The notes under the pieces: model-generated | What the model saw: the letters and a program-made list of their open reading frames with translations, nothing else | The model's database searches: none | What the model was told of the DNA's origin: nothing | Shown here: in pieces, positions 39,416-49,494 of the stretch | How the letters are laid out: each line of letters begins with the position of its first letter | Position numbering within the stretch: the first letter of the stretch is position 1 | From: Microcaldota archaeon | Lineage (GTDB): Archaea > Micrarchaeota > Micrarchaeia > Micrarchaeales > Micrarchaeaceae | Direction of reading: 5' to 3' | DNA length: 64,000 nucleotides | NCBI GenBank assembly: GCA_021798935.1 | Contig: JAJZBL010000004.1 | Span: 26,872-90,871 of the forward strand | Translations under genes and position numbers: made by a program

Positions 39416-39961
39416 ATGAGAGCATTTATTTCAATTGATATCCCTGATGAAATAAAGACAAGTATAATTGAATTACAGCATAATATACCTAAACAGCTCA
39501 GGATCAGTACTGTTGGAATTGAGAAACTTCATATAACTATGATGTTCTTTCCCAACTTAGATGACAAAGAGATTTCCTACCTGTCATCAAATTTTTCAAG
39601 TTTTAGATTTAATAAGTTCAATATTTCTTTGGCTGGTGTAGGCTTGTTTACGCCAAAAGTCCCTAGAGTACTTTACATAAAAGTTTTATCAGATGATAAT
39701 CGGCTTTACAAACTTTATGAAGAAATACATTCAGCTGTATCAGCCGGCAACATCAAATTTGATGATAAAAGATTTGTGCCACACCTTACAATTGGAAGGA
39801 TAAAGAGCCATGTAAATAGGATAAAGTTCTTGGATGCAATAAGGCAATTTGAAGATTACAAGTTTGGATCATTTACATGCAATGAATTTAAGATAAAAGA
39901 GAGTGTATTTACGGCCACGTCTACAGAGTATCATGATCTGTTCACTAAAAAGCTTGATTGA
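39416..39961 (+). CDS. thpR: RNA 2',3'-cyclic phosphodiesterase (2'-5' RNA ligase family)
   Basis: MRAFISIDIPDEIK..., HxT motifs LHITMMFF and PHLTIGRIK. Confidence 0.92.
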   Translation: MRAFISIDIPDEIKTSIIELQHNIPKQLRISTVGIEKLHITMMFFPNLDDKEISYLSSNFSSFRFNKFNISLAGVGLFTPKVPRVLYIKVLSDDNRLYKLYEEIHSAVSAGNIKFDDKRFVPHLTIGRIKSHVNRIKFLDAIRQFEDYKFGSFTCNEFKIKESVFTATSTEYHDLFTKKLD

Positions 39962-39999
39962 CCTTACATTGTTTTTAGATTGCTTTTGTTGTTCTTATA

Positions 40000-42699
40000 T
40001 TATATAAAATCCATTATCCTGCTTAAGAGCAGATCCTCTGAATCTTTTTCTGCTTTCTCCTTGAGGTATCCTATGAACCTGCTTGGATCTTTCTTGCATC
40101 CTAAAAATTCCTCTAATGATTTCAAGAAATTTTTATATAAAGTTTCGGTATTGCCCGCGTCTACTATATCATATTCCATCTTTCCTGTATTTATATTTCC
40201 TTTAAGCCCAACATATATTACTTTTAAGCTTATGTTGCCCAATCCTATATTGTGCTCCAATGAGTACAATCTTTTATATACCCCTAACTGCCGCCTATGG
40301 TCAGTATTATAATCCTCAGTCTTATCAGTCTTGTAATCTATGAGCATATATCTTCCATTTTCATCAGCATATACCCCATCTATTTTCCCCTTGAATACCA
40401 TTTCTTCTGGGGCACTGCTTACAAGAGACTTTAAGGGAACTGATATACTCTCTTCAGCCGCTATCTGCTTTGCATTCGTTTCTTGGGCAAGCTTTTCCCT
40501 TAATTTCTTCAAATTATTTAGGTATTGCTTTTCGTCTTGGGTCAACATTTCTTCATTTACTTTGCCTTTGAATAGTTGCTCGGCCATCTGGTGTACAGTC
40601 AGCCCTTTTTTAAGGGATTCTGTTGGGTAACTTATATTTAATATGTTTTCTTTTAGGAACCTTACAGGATCCTTGAAACTGCTTATTGTCGAAAATGAGA
40701 TCTTGTTAACTTTGCTGAAATAATCTTTTATCTCATTGTAGGCCCATAATTCCTTATGCGAAAGCAGCTCCTTAGATCCTTCATAATCTCCATTAACAAA
40801 TAGTGCATAGGCTTCATTGTATTCTCTAGCCTCTGGCTTTGGGAGGATGTTCTCGTCTACAGTCATATCTTCTGATATCCCATCCACCTTATAGGAATTA
40901 AGTGACTTTTCGTTTGGGATTATATATAATAGGTTTTTTGCCCTTGTAATTGCAACGAAGTCAACCCTTGACTCCTCTTCCCTTAATTCTTCGCTAACCT
41001 CAATGCCTATCGCAGATTTTATTATAGCTAATGTGACTACATCTATAAAGCTAGTCCTGCTTTCATTTGAGGACTTTGGTATGTATATTACATTATCAAA
41101 TTCAAGCCCCTTTGCCTTATGCACAGTTGTCAATGTAACACCTTCATCAGTTGATGGAGGCTCATAATTCTCTTCCATTATCGAAATATAATCGAAGAGG
41201 TCTTTTGGGTCCTTATAGCCTATTATTTCATAGAACTCATTTATGTTGCTTAATATTGCTCTTGCTGTTATAAAGTAATCCATCCCAATCTGTGCGGATA
41301 TAGGAAATATTATATCCTCGAATATATTTTTTATCCCAATCCTGCCAGAACACTTTTCACGGAGCTCAAAAAATTCAGGGGCTTGCTTTTTTATCTCCTC
41401 AAGAGTCATCTCCTCTTTATTAAGGTCTTTGGCTTTGTACAAGGGCAAGCCCGCAAATACTGTATTCAGTGCACTTGCTATGTATTCCTTATCTTCATAA
41501 TAGAAACCTTTGAGGAAGTCAATGATCTCTCTCTTCGCGGCTTCCGATGTAGAGTTGCTTGCAGTTGTCTTGTACTTTATTCCTTCAGAATCAAGCAGCT
41601 TTGATACATACAATAGCTGGTCATTTGTCCTTGTTATTATTGCTGTCTTGTTCAGTTCGCTATTCAGGTCTTTCAAGATCTTTATAGCTGAGCTGTATTG
41701 ATCTTGTGAATTTACTATCCTTATTGCTCCTCCATCTTTTTTACTTGAAAAATCCTTAAGTTCATCTTTATAAGAATCTGCTTCCTCCCTGCTTTTTATT
41801 TTGTTTATGAAGGCTGTTTTTGAGTATTCAACAATTTTTATCTTGCTCCTGTGGTTCTCGCTTAACTTCTCAATTTGCAATCCTGATTCTCTTAAGCTGT
41901 TGAAATTTCTTATGCTGCCCCCTTGGAATCCAAATATAGATTGCTTCCTATCTCCAACCAGAAATAGTGAATCTCCGCTAGCTACGGCAATTCTTGCCTC
42001 CATCTCATTGACGTCTTGAAGCTCATCTACAAGAACCCATTTGTAGTGCCTAGCATCCTTATCATAATGATCTATGAATTTAATCAACATGTCATTGTAA
42101 TCTATAAATCCTTCCTTCTTGCTATTTTCATAATACTTAAATGCGGAAATAAAATATTCAAGGAATTTCTCAACTTGCTCTAAGGTATTAGATTTAATTT
42201 TGGAACTTTCGTATAAGCTTTTTATATTTTTTCTGGCTTCTTCTAAATTTATCTTGTCTGGGGTTATCCCGAAGCTTTTAATATACCTTATAGCGTTCTC
42301 TGTTTCAGGAACTAATTCAGACTTAATGTGGCTTTCAGAGTAATTGAATGCTTTATTTGCTTCAAAACTCTTATAGATTGAATAACGGAGTACGTTGTTG
42401 CTTATAAGCTGATATGAATTGCCCATTTCCTGCAGGTAATCCAGCGCATAGCTGTGGAATGTCGATATCTTAAGGTCCATAAGCTTTGATTGATCTATGC
42501 CTTCTTCCTTTGATATATTGAATATCTTGCTCTGCATTTCAGCGGCCGCCTTCTCTGTAAATGTGATGCACAATATATCCTTTGATTGCACACCGCTTTG
42601 GAGAAGTTCTACCACTCTCTTAGCCAAGCGAGTAGTTTTACCTGTCCCAGGGCTTGCTATAACAATTGTACCATTTAAATTGCAAAACTCTTTTTCCAT
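40000..42699 (-). CDS. UvrD/Rep-type superfamily 1 helicase fused to C-terminal PD-(D/E)XK nuclease
   Basis: ASPGTGKTTRLAKRVVEL (Walker A), VLVDELQDVNE, GDRKQSIFGFQGG, TVHKAKGLEFDNVIYIP, then GKIDGVYADENGRYMLIDYKTDK nuclease motif. Confidence 0.93.
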   Translation of the reverse strand: MEKEFCNLNGTIVIASPGTGKTTRLAKRVVELLQSGVQSKDILCITFTEKAAAEMQSKIFNISKEEGIDQSKLMDLKISTFHSYALDYLQEMGNSYQLISNNVLRYSIYKSFEANKAFNYSESHIKSELVPETENAIRYIKSFGITPDKINLEEARKNIKSLYESSKIKSNTLEQVEKFLEYFISAFKYYENSKKEGFIDYNDMLIKFIDHYDKDARHYKWVLVDELQDVNEMEARIAVASGDSLFLVGDRKQSIFGFQGGSIRNFNSLRESGLQIEKLSENHRSKIKIVEYSKTAFINKIKSREEADSYKDELKDFSSKKDGGAIRIVNSQDQYSSAIKILKDLNSELNKTAIITRTNDQLLYVSKLLDSEGIKYKTTASNSTSEAAKREIIDFLKGFYYEDKEYIASALNTVFAGLPLYKAKDLNKEEMTLEEIKKQAPEFFELREKCSGRIGIKNIFEDIIFPISAQIGMDYFITARAILSNINEFYEIIGYKDPKDLFDYISIMEENYEPPSTDEGVTLTTVHKAKGLEFDNVIYIPKSSNESRTSFIDVVTLAIIKSAIGIEVSEELREEESRVDFVAITRAKNLLYIIPNEKSLNSYKVDGISEDMTVDENILPKPEAREYNEAYALFVNGDYEGSKELLSHKELWAYNEIKDYFSKVNKISFSTISSFKDPVRFLKENILNISYPTESLKKGLTVHQMAEQLFKGKVNEEMLTQDEKQYLNNLKKLREKLAQETNAKQIAAEESISVPLKSLVSSAPEEMVFKGKIDGVYADENGRYMLIDYKTDKTEDYNTDHRRQLGVYKRLYSLEHNIGLGNISLKVIYVGLKGNINTGKMEYDIVDAGNTETLYKNFLKSLEEFLGCKKDPSRFIGYLKEKAEKDSEDLLLSRIMDFI

Positions 42700-42860
42700 T
42701 AGTACACCTTAATTTATGAAACTGCCGCAACACATTCTGCACATTGGCGTATGGTGGATTGCTTTTATTGGATTATGCAAACAACACTTATATATGTTGC
42801 ATCAACCTCTTTTTAGGGGCTGCTGCCAAATCAAAGCAAAGTGCTTTATTCTATAAGCAC

Positions 42861-43979
42861 TCAAAGGCTGCTGAAGTAACCTTCTGCTAATTTCCTATCC
42901 TTTACATCTGGATTCGTATTGAAAGCATCTATTGCATTTCCGTATAATACATTTTCTGGATTAAGGTATGCTTCCAGCTCTTTCAGCGATTTTTCATTCT
43001 TTGAAAAGAATACCAAACTTGGACCGGTATCCGCAGTTACGTATACATCGTCGTGTGATTTCTTAAAATTGAAGAACTTGCTCAGGTTAGCCATGCTGCT
43101 ATTATTGTGAACGAAAAATCCAGATGACATCAGTATGCCATCAAGCCTGAACATGTCTTTCTCAGCCATTGAAAGAAGGTCTTCCAATGAAAATTGGCCT
43201 TCAAGCAGCGACTTTATCCGCTTATACTTTCCAAAAATCCACTCCCTGTAGAAATCAGATTGCACTGCAGCTGAATGTGCACTTATCGTTTCTATCAATG
43301 ATTTCTCAGGTATGGTGAAAAACTTTAGGCTTTTATAATCTACATCCATCCTCTCCGCATAGCATTCTTCATTGGCTATTCCAGGAAAAGATAGCCATAA
43401 TGATATGCCGCCTGCTGCAGATCTACTTCCAGATCCTGAAACAAGACGTGCATATCTAGAGACAAACGCATTATCTGCAACGGCTTCTTTTCCAAATACA
43501 CAGCCTAAAAGTGCTCTTGCAGTGGCAGAAGCAACTGCTGCAGATTCCCCCAAACCCTTGGCCTCTTTGTACTTGCGCTCCCTTTTCAGGTAGAACTGGA
43601 AGCTGCCTTCAATATGGTTCTCCTTTCGAAACAATTCTAAGGCCTTCTCCATCCTGGCTAAATATTTCTCATTTGTTATTCCATCCACCATTATTGAATC
43701 CTTTCCTGCTTTAGAATATCTGCAGAAAGCCTTTGCAACACTAAAATCCGTATTAATTGATATCGATGGGCTATAAGCTATATTTATAGATGGGTCGTAG
43801 TAGCCTAAGAACTTTTCCAGCCCTATTATTGGGCTTCCTTCTCCGTAGCTAATCTCCCCATCCTGTGGATCAGCCACATATTCTTTCGTAGGCAGGAACT
43901 TGCCATCTTTCTGGGCAAGCCTTTGGATATCCAATCCGGTTGCCTTAAGTTCCTGGGTCTCAGAATCAGTCAATTCCAT
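42861..43979 (-). CDS. mevalonate diphosphate decarboxylase-like protein; probable mevalonate 3,5-bisphosphate decarboxylase
   Basis: KGLGESAAVASATARALLG, RYARLVSGSGSRSAAGGISLWLSFPG, VYVTADTGPSLVFFS; GHMP/MDD family; third gene of the cassette. Confidence 0.78.
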   Translation of the reverse strand: MELTDSETQELKATGLDIQRLAQKDGKFLPTKEYVADPQDGEISYGEGSPIIGLEKFLGYYDPSINIAYSPSISINTDFSVAKAFCRYSKAGKDSIMVDGITNEKYLARMEKALELFRKENHIEGSFQFYLKRERKYKEAKGLGESAAVASATARALLGCVFGKEAVADNAFVSRYARLVSGSGSRSAAGGISLWLSFPGIANEECYAERMDVDYKSLKFFTIPEKSLIETISAHSAAVQSDFYREWIFGKYKRIKSLLEGQFSLEDLLSMAEKDMFRLDGILMSSGFFVHNNSSMANLSKFFNFKKSHDDVYVTADTGPSLVFFSKNEKSLKELEAYLNPENVLYGNAIDAFNTNPDVKDRKLAEGYFSSL

Positions 43980-44586
43980 AATAATCTCCTACAAATTTAA
44001 TTATGTCCTCTCTTGTCTTGCTGTAATCAAGGTTGTCAAATATCTTTATATTGTTCTTCTTGAGCAGATTAACTGAATAATCCATTATGGTTCTATAGAC
44101 ATCTAGTTGCGCTGACAATCTGTTACCTGGGGATTTTTTGTGTGTGTATAATTCGCGCTCGTTTAGTCTCTTGGAATGCAGATCCCAATCTGATATGTAA
44201 ATATATGCAGAGCAGGCATTGTACTTCTTCAATGTATCTATGAGCTCTTGGTTTAAGTAAAGGGATTCAACAATCACATTTTCTCCATTCTTATCAGCAC
44301 GCTCGATTACTGCATTTATGCCATTGCAGATAGGTTTCGATTGTTCAAGGTACCCTTTAATTATATTTTCCTCAGTCTTTTCCCCGAAGTTTTTCCAAGC
44401 TTCATATACACTTGTCATCAATATGCCTCCTTGGTTATCTGATGGTATTATTGGCCTTGCAAACTCTCTGAGGTAATCTCCAGATAACATTATATCTATG
44501 TTGTATTTCCTTGACAATGCACCTGATATGCTTGTCTTGCCAACTCCTGGCACCCCTCCTATAAATATTATCTTGTAATCTGCCAT
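43966..44586 (-). CDS. P-loop small-molecule kinase; probable mevalonate-3-phosphate 5-kinase
   Basis: IIFIGGVPGVGKTSISGALSRKYNIDIMLSGDYLREFARPI; sits between two MDD-like genes. Confidence 0.72.
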   Translation of the reverse strand: MADYKIIFIGGVPGVGKTSISGALSRKYNIDIMLSGDYLREFARPIIPSDNQGGILMTSVYEAWKNFGEKTEENIIKGYLEQSKPICNGINAVIERADKNGENVIVESLYLNQELIDTLKKYNACSAYIYISDWDLHSKRLNERELYTHKKSPGNRLSAQLDVYRTIMDYSVNLLKKNNIKIFDNLDYSKTREDIIKFVGDYYGID

Positions 44587-44593
44587 TATACCA

Positions 44594-45580
44594 TCATTGA
44601 TATTTAACTTCTGTAACTCTTGCAGATGGAGCTACCTTATACTCCACTGGGTTTTGGCCTCTTCTCTTTAGTTCCTTTAGAACATCCTCTGCATAAGGAT
44701 TCCAGGTAAATGCATTTATAACATTGCCCCCTCCTGCAGTCCAGTAGACAGGCAGACCTGACTGCCTTATTTCTTCTACATCTATAACAGCATTCATCAT
44801 CTCTTTCTTCCTTGCTCTTCCTCCAGAGCTTTCTATCAGATAATGGGCATTTGAACAGTTGTCTTCAGCATTTGAGAACACCATATCCCAGTCCTTGTGA
44901 AGTATGCCCAATTTTATCTTCGCTTCCCATTGAGGCATCATCTTAAGCCTGTATTCGTAGAACGGATTGCTACGGGTAAGCTGGAATATCTCCGCTGCAG
45001 ATAGCCTGCTATCATAATTAAATGTCATTGCAAATATGTGTATATCTTTTAGATCCTCTTCCGATGCAAGCTGTTTTGCATAAGGTGCACCAGGGCCCTC
45101 GACAACCAATGTATTTAAGCCCCCATATACTGCCCTTATAGCAGATTCTGAGATTTTGTTTGCAAGAAATGCAATCTTCTCCGTTTCATAATTTGTCCCA
45201 AACATCTTATCTAAAGCTACAACAAATGCTGCTGCACCTGCGTCACTGCTTCCTGCAAAAACATTATAATTGTCTGACTCCGCTTTTATCCCATAATTCT
45301 TGCCGCTTTCCTTTTGGAACTCCCTGAGCACTTCTGCCATCGATTGTATTCTCTCTAACTGAAGTGCCTTGCCATTTAGGATAAAGCTTTCTAACTTCCC
45401 TGAGTCTGTCCTGCTTATATGAGTTACTACCTTTGTCTTTCCTTCACTATCTGTAACAGAAAGCCCCATCGAATTATGTAGAGGCAACCTATTATCTCTT
45501 ACACTTGATACGAATATTATTGGTATCGTAGGATTCGCTTCTGCTTTTACCTCTGATATTGCCTTTTCATTCTTAACCAT
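44594..45580 (-). CDS. MDD-like protein; probable mevalonate-3-kinase
   Basis: LPLHNSMGLSVTDSEGK...NYNVFAGSSDAGAAAFVVAL...SESAIRAVYGGLNTLVV...WTAGGGNVINAF; resembles recalled T. acidophilum M3K (Ta1305) motifs PLHTSAG / SGSSDAGAAS / FGGL / VTGGSNV. Confidence 0.82.
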   Translation of the reverse strand: MVKNEKAISEVKAEANPTIPIIFVSSVRDNRLPLHNSMGLSVTDSEGKTKVVTHISRTDSGKLESFILNGKALQLERIQSMAEVLREFQKESGKNYGIKAESDNYNVFAGSSDAGAAAFVVALDKMFGTNYETEKIAFLANKISESAIRAVYGGLNTLVVEGPGAPYAKQLASEEDLKDIHIFAMTFNYDSRLSAAEIFQLTRSNPFYEYRLKMMPQWEAKIKLGILHKDWDMVFSNAEDNCSNAHYLIESSGGRARKKEMMNAVIDVEEIRQSGLPVYWTAGGGNVINAFTWNPYAEDVLKELKRRGQNPVEYKVAPSARVTEVKYQ

Positions 45581-45748
45581 AGTTGCACCTCAGAATTATT
45601 AATCTACATATTTTATTTTATATGAGACAATCATTATTTTGAATGTTCCTTTTTAACCCAATTCAGCGATATTGACAATTGTCTATTTGCAGGGAAACTA
45701 CCTTATTTTTACACAAAAAGCTTTTAAAGACAAACGAGTATTTTAATT

Positions 45749-46597
45749 TTGGTGGATGTATTGCGTGTGTATTTGAAGAATCTTGAACTGCCGCATGCTG
45801 AAATAATAGGTTGCAGCAGAGAACTTGGAGATGAAAAAAAGGGCTTAAGCATTGAATTTCATCTGGATAATTACAGTATTGCAAAGGAAATTGCTTATTC
45901 TGGTAAAAGCATTAAAATTGAAAGGGCAATAAAAGACAAATCAGAGGTAAGTACCGAAGGAATTACGAACTATTCTTATTTTATTTCTTATGAACATGAT
46001 GGACTCAAGAGTAGGCTAGCATTAATCCCAAAAGATAACATAGAAGAGAGAGTTTTGGATTACTTAAGCACCCACAATGGATATTTTAAAATAGATGCTT
46101 ATTTCAGGGATATATTTGGGAGCAACATGAAAGTTGACTTCATATCAAGATACTCCAGCCATTCTAAGATTTCATCAAGAATAAAAAGGCTAAAAGTTGA
46201 AAGTGATTTATACTTTGATGAAACTGACACATGCCAAACATTATCAGTACCTTACATGCCAATCAAGCTTGCCAAGGAACTTGAGGCTGCTGAAGACTTA
46301 AAGATTGAAAAGATAACCTATCTTTATCCTTTCGGCAATGGCTATCCAAATAGCGAGGGCAAGGATTATGATTATGCTTTAAGCTTTAGATACCACGGGA
46401 TGAGGGATGAGATATACCTTGATCCAATAAAGGAGGAAACTGAAAGGCTACTTAAATACTTATCAGCGAATAATAAGGAATTCAGCTATGGCAACATCAG
46501 GCTTAATGAAGAGTCTCATTCTATAAATGTTGATTTCAGATTGAAGTACGAAATTTTGGATTTATATTTGAATGGAAAGAAGTTTCGCAGAAGCTAG
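45749..46597 (+). CDS. hypothetical protein with apparent internal repeat of the N-terminal segment
   Basis: LRVYLKNLELPHAEIIG... and KEEEDLKIEKITYLYPF... share a comparable layout (YDYALSFRYHGMRDEIYLDPIKEETERLLKYLS vs YSYFISYEHDGLKSRLALIPKDNIEERVLDYLS). Confidence 0.6.
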   Translation: MVDVLRVYLKNLELPHAEIIGCSRELGDEKKGLSIEFHLDNYSIAKEIAYSGKSIKIERAIKDKSEVSTEGITNYSYFISYEHDGLKSRLALIPKDNIEERVLDYLSTHNGYFKIDAYFRDIFGSNMKVDFISRYSSHSKISSRIKRLKVESDLYFDETDTCQTLSVPYMPIKLAKELEAAEDLKIEKITYLYPFGNGYPNSEGKDYDYALSFRYHGMRDEIYLDPIKEETERLLKYLSANNKEFSYGNIRLNEESHSINVDFRLKYEILDLYLNGKKFRRS

Positions 46598-46647
46598 TAA
46601 CCAAATATATATATTTGAATATATTTTACTATATTGGGTTGTTACTC

Positions 46648-47907
46648 ATGCCTTTTAGGATAAAAGATCTTGAAAATAATAAAAGCAGTGTAAAAAGTTT
46701 AAATAGGCAGGATAATAGCAGTAAGGACAATAGTATTATTGAGAAGGATTTAGGGAAAGAACCTAAGGCATATTTTAAGGAATCAGATATTGAGGAATTT
46801 AAGTACATTGTTGAAACTGCTTACAATGACTCAATAGAAGGTTATAGCAAGTTGGCACAGAAGTACAATAAAGAATTCAAGGCACCTAGTTTATATTTTG
46901 ATTTGAAGGATTCTTATAAAACTGCATTCGGCCTTATCGATGATTCAAAGCTTAGCTCTAAGGTTCTTGGTGCTTATGATACTGGTTTAAATAGGGTGGT
47001 TATAAAGCCTGGATTGCTTTATAAGTACATCAAAAATAAAGAGAAACCGGATGCTGTAGAGCATACAGTTGCACATGAAGTAGCACATTCGATTGTCTTC
47101 CAGTTGGGCCTTACCAAAAGCAGCAATTATGAAGGAAAGAAAGGAGTTCAGGAAAAAGTCAAGAATGAGCTGCTGGCTAACTTATTTGCTGCAGAATTGA
47201 GGGTTAAAAAGAAAGGGATGCCTCTTTCCAATGAAGCAATTGCAAAGCAGCTTATTGAAGACAATTCGGATTTATTATACTTGTCAAATGATATAGATGC
47301 TACAAAGATATACTTGAATGACTTTAAGAAGTATTCAAAAGATGTTCAAAAACTAATAAAGCATTTCTCTGATGTCGTTTACAAGTTAATAAAGCAATCG
47401 AATAAAGATGGCAAAGCCGTTGATTATGATGCACTAAATGACTATTATTCGGATAAAGTTGATAAAGTGCTGAAAGAATATTTGACCAATATGATGGGCA
47501 ATTATGCAGTACCTGTTTATAGTGCACCGGTGCTAGGTGCTGCAAAGGCGTTGCTCGGTCAAAGAAAGAGCATAGATGCAATAATTGATAGTGCATCTAA
47601 GGATCTGTCTTCAATTAAAGAGATCAAAAGATATCTTAAAGGTTCATTTGCATCTGTGAATCTAATGTCAATATCGCTTATGGAATCGGATTTTGTCAAA
47701 CTTATACCTCCGACGGTTATTACAGAATCACTAAAAGAGGATGGCATAAGCTTCAGTTACGAGAAAGCCTTCTCAAAGATATCAGACAAAGTCGAAAATG
47801 AGTTCAAGCGCTTGAATTACTACATGTCAGAGAATTTAAAAAGCGAAAAGAAGCTGCTAAGAGATTTGTCAAGGTTAGAGAAGAGCTTTGGAATAATTGA
47901 TAATTGA
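46648..47907 (+). CDS. zincin with ImmA/IrrE (M78)-like core, tandem paralog 1
   Basis: EHTVAHEVAHSIVFQLG...KNELLANLFAAELRVKKKGMPLSNEAIAKQLI. ORF-track start 46615 (TTG); ATG at 46648 aligns with GTG of paralogs 2 and 3. Confidence 0.75.
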   Translation: MPFRIKDLENNKSSVKSLNRQDNSSKDNSIIEKDLGKEPKAYFKESDIEEFKYIVETAYNDSIEGYSKLAQKYNKEFKAPSLYFDLKDSYKTAFGLIDDSKLSSKVLGAYDTGLNRVVIKPGLLYKYIKNKEKPDAVEHTVAHEVAHSIVFQLGLTKSSNYEGKKGVQEKVKNELLANLFAAELRVKKKGMPLSNEAIAKQLIEDNSDLLYLSNDIDATKIYLNDFKKYSKDVQKLIKHFSDVVYKLIKQSNKDGKAVDYDALNDYYSDKVDKVLKEYLTNMMGNYAVPVYSAPVLGAAKALLGQRKSIDAIIDSASKDLSSIKEIKRYLKGSFASVNLMSISLMESDFVKLIPPTVITESLKEDGISFSYEKAFSKISDKVENEFKRLNYYMSENLKSEKKLLRDLSRLEKSFGIIDN

Positions 47908-48072
47908 CGGTTAAATAACACGTGCAAATTTGATAACTCATTAATTAATAGTGTATTTGCTTTTTACTTGCACAAATGGGAGCCCCATTACAAATATTCA
48001 CCCTGTTTCTGACTTAAAGCATTAGGCAATTAATATATATATTTGAATTGGGATAACCTTATTGGTGTCCAA

Positions 48073-49329
48073 GTGCCGATAAAGACTAAGGATTATAATG
48101 AAAATAATGCTAATGGGGATAAAAGAGAGGAACGCATAAATGAAGGCAGTGGAGAGGATAAAACAAAGGATAACTCGAAGATACAGTTTAATGAAAAGGA
48201 TATAGAAGAGTTTAAGTCTGTAATAACACGTGTATACAAGGAGGATCTTAAGGAGTATTCAGCCATAATAAAAGATTATGGTAAAGAATTCAAGGTACCT
48301 GAATTGTACTTTGATTTGAATAATTTACAAAAAACCGGTTTCAAACTTATAGATGACTTAGAGTTAAATTCAAAAATTTTAGCCAGTTATTATTTTAAAT
48401 CTAATGAAATAACAATAAAACCAGAATTGTTGGCTTCTTATTTGAATAGCAATAAAGATTCCAATATTTTAGAACATACCTTAGCACATGAATTAGGACA
48501 TGCGATAGCTATGCAATTTGACCTTACTAAAAATGTCAATGATGATAGCAAAAAAAGTATTTATGGAACTATAACTGATGAGCTGCTGGCTAACTTATTT
48601 GCTGCAGAATCAAGGGTTAAGAAGAAAGGGATGCCTCTTTCCAATGAAGCAGTTGCAAAGCAGCTTATTAAAGACAATGTAGATCTTAATTTACTTTCAA
48701 ATGATATAGATGCAGCTAAGATATACCTGAAAAGTCTCAGAGATTATTCAAATAACACCCTTCCAAGTGTTAAAAAATTTTCCGATAACATGCATGATAA
48801 ACTTTTAGACATTTCACAGAATAGGGGAATAATTATAGGGTATGAAAATATTGAGAAAATTAACAAGCTTTATTTTGAAGGGGTAAACTTGCAATTGAAG
48901 AACTACATGGTAAATGCATTGGCGAATTATACGATACTTATCTATGCTGCACCATTGCTAGGTGCTGCAAAGGCGTTGCTTAGCGAAAAGATGCCATTTA
49001 AACAGTTTATTGACAAGGTATCAGATAATGTATCATCAATCAAAGAGATCAAAAGATATCTTAAAGGTTCATTTGCATCTTTGAATCTGCGGCTATTATC
49101 CGCAATAGAATCAGATATTATTGAAGTAAAATCTAAAGGGTTACTAATTGATAAGTTAAATGAGGGCAACTTTAAAAATTATCCGGAAGCCTTCTCAAAA
49201 ATGGCAAATGGTGTAGAGGACGAATTTAAGCAGCTGAATATTTATTTGAATATGGAGATAGAAAGTGAAAAGAAGCTGCTAAGAGATTTGTCAAGGTTGG
49301 AGAAGAGCCTTAGGATAAGAAACAATTGA
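48073..49329 (+). CDS. zincin with ImmA/IrrE (M78)-like core, tandem paralog 2
   Basis: EHTLAHELGHAIAMQFD...TDELLANLFAAESRVKKKGMPLSNEAVAKQLI. ORF-track start 48043 (TTG); alternative GTG at 48073. Confidence 0.75.
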   Translation: MPIKTKDYNENNANGDKREERINEGSGEDKTKDNSKIQFNEKDIEEFKSVITRVYKEDLKEYSAIIKDYGKEFKVPELYFDLNNLQKTGFKLIDDLELNSKILASYYFKSNEITIKPELLASYLNSNKDSNILEHTLAHELGHAIAMQFDLTKNVNDDSKKSIYGTITDELLANLFAAESRVKKKGMPLSNEAVAKQLIKDNVDLNLLSNDIDAAKIYLKSLRDYSNNTLPSVKKFSDNMHDKLLDISQNRGIIIGYENIEKINKLYFEGVNLQLKNYMVNALANYTILIYAAPLLGAAKALLSEKMPFKQFIDKVSDNVSSIKEIKRYLKGSFASLNLRLLSAIESDIIEVKSKGLLIDKLNEGNFKNYPEAFSKMANGVEDEFKQLNIYLNMEIESEKKLLRDLSRLEKSLRIRNN

Positions 49330-49494
49330 TATTTCAATAATTATTACAAATCTGATATCTTACCCAATTGGGGTATCAGTTTTGTATTTGCATTAATAGA
49401 AGTTATGTAATTATAGATATTTACTCTGCTTCTAATTTTAAGTTATTAGGCAACTAATATATATTTGAATTGGGATAACCTTATTGGTGTCCAA

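Noticed and set aside
42840-42861. AGTGCTT...AAGCACT hairpin at the end of the decarboxylase gene
   Set aside because: A weak 7-bp stem overlapping a stop codon; could be a terminator but there is no clear T-tract, so not listed as a feature.
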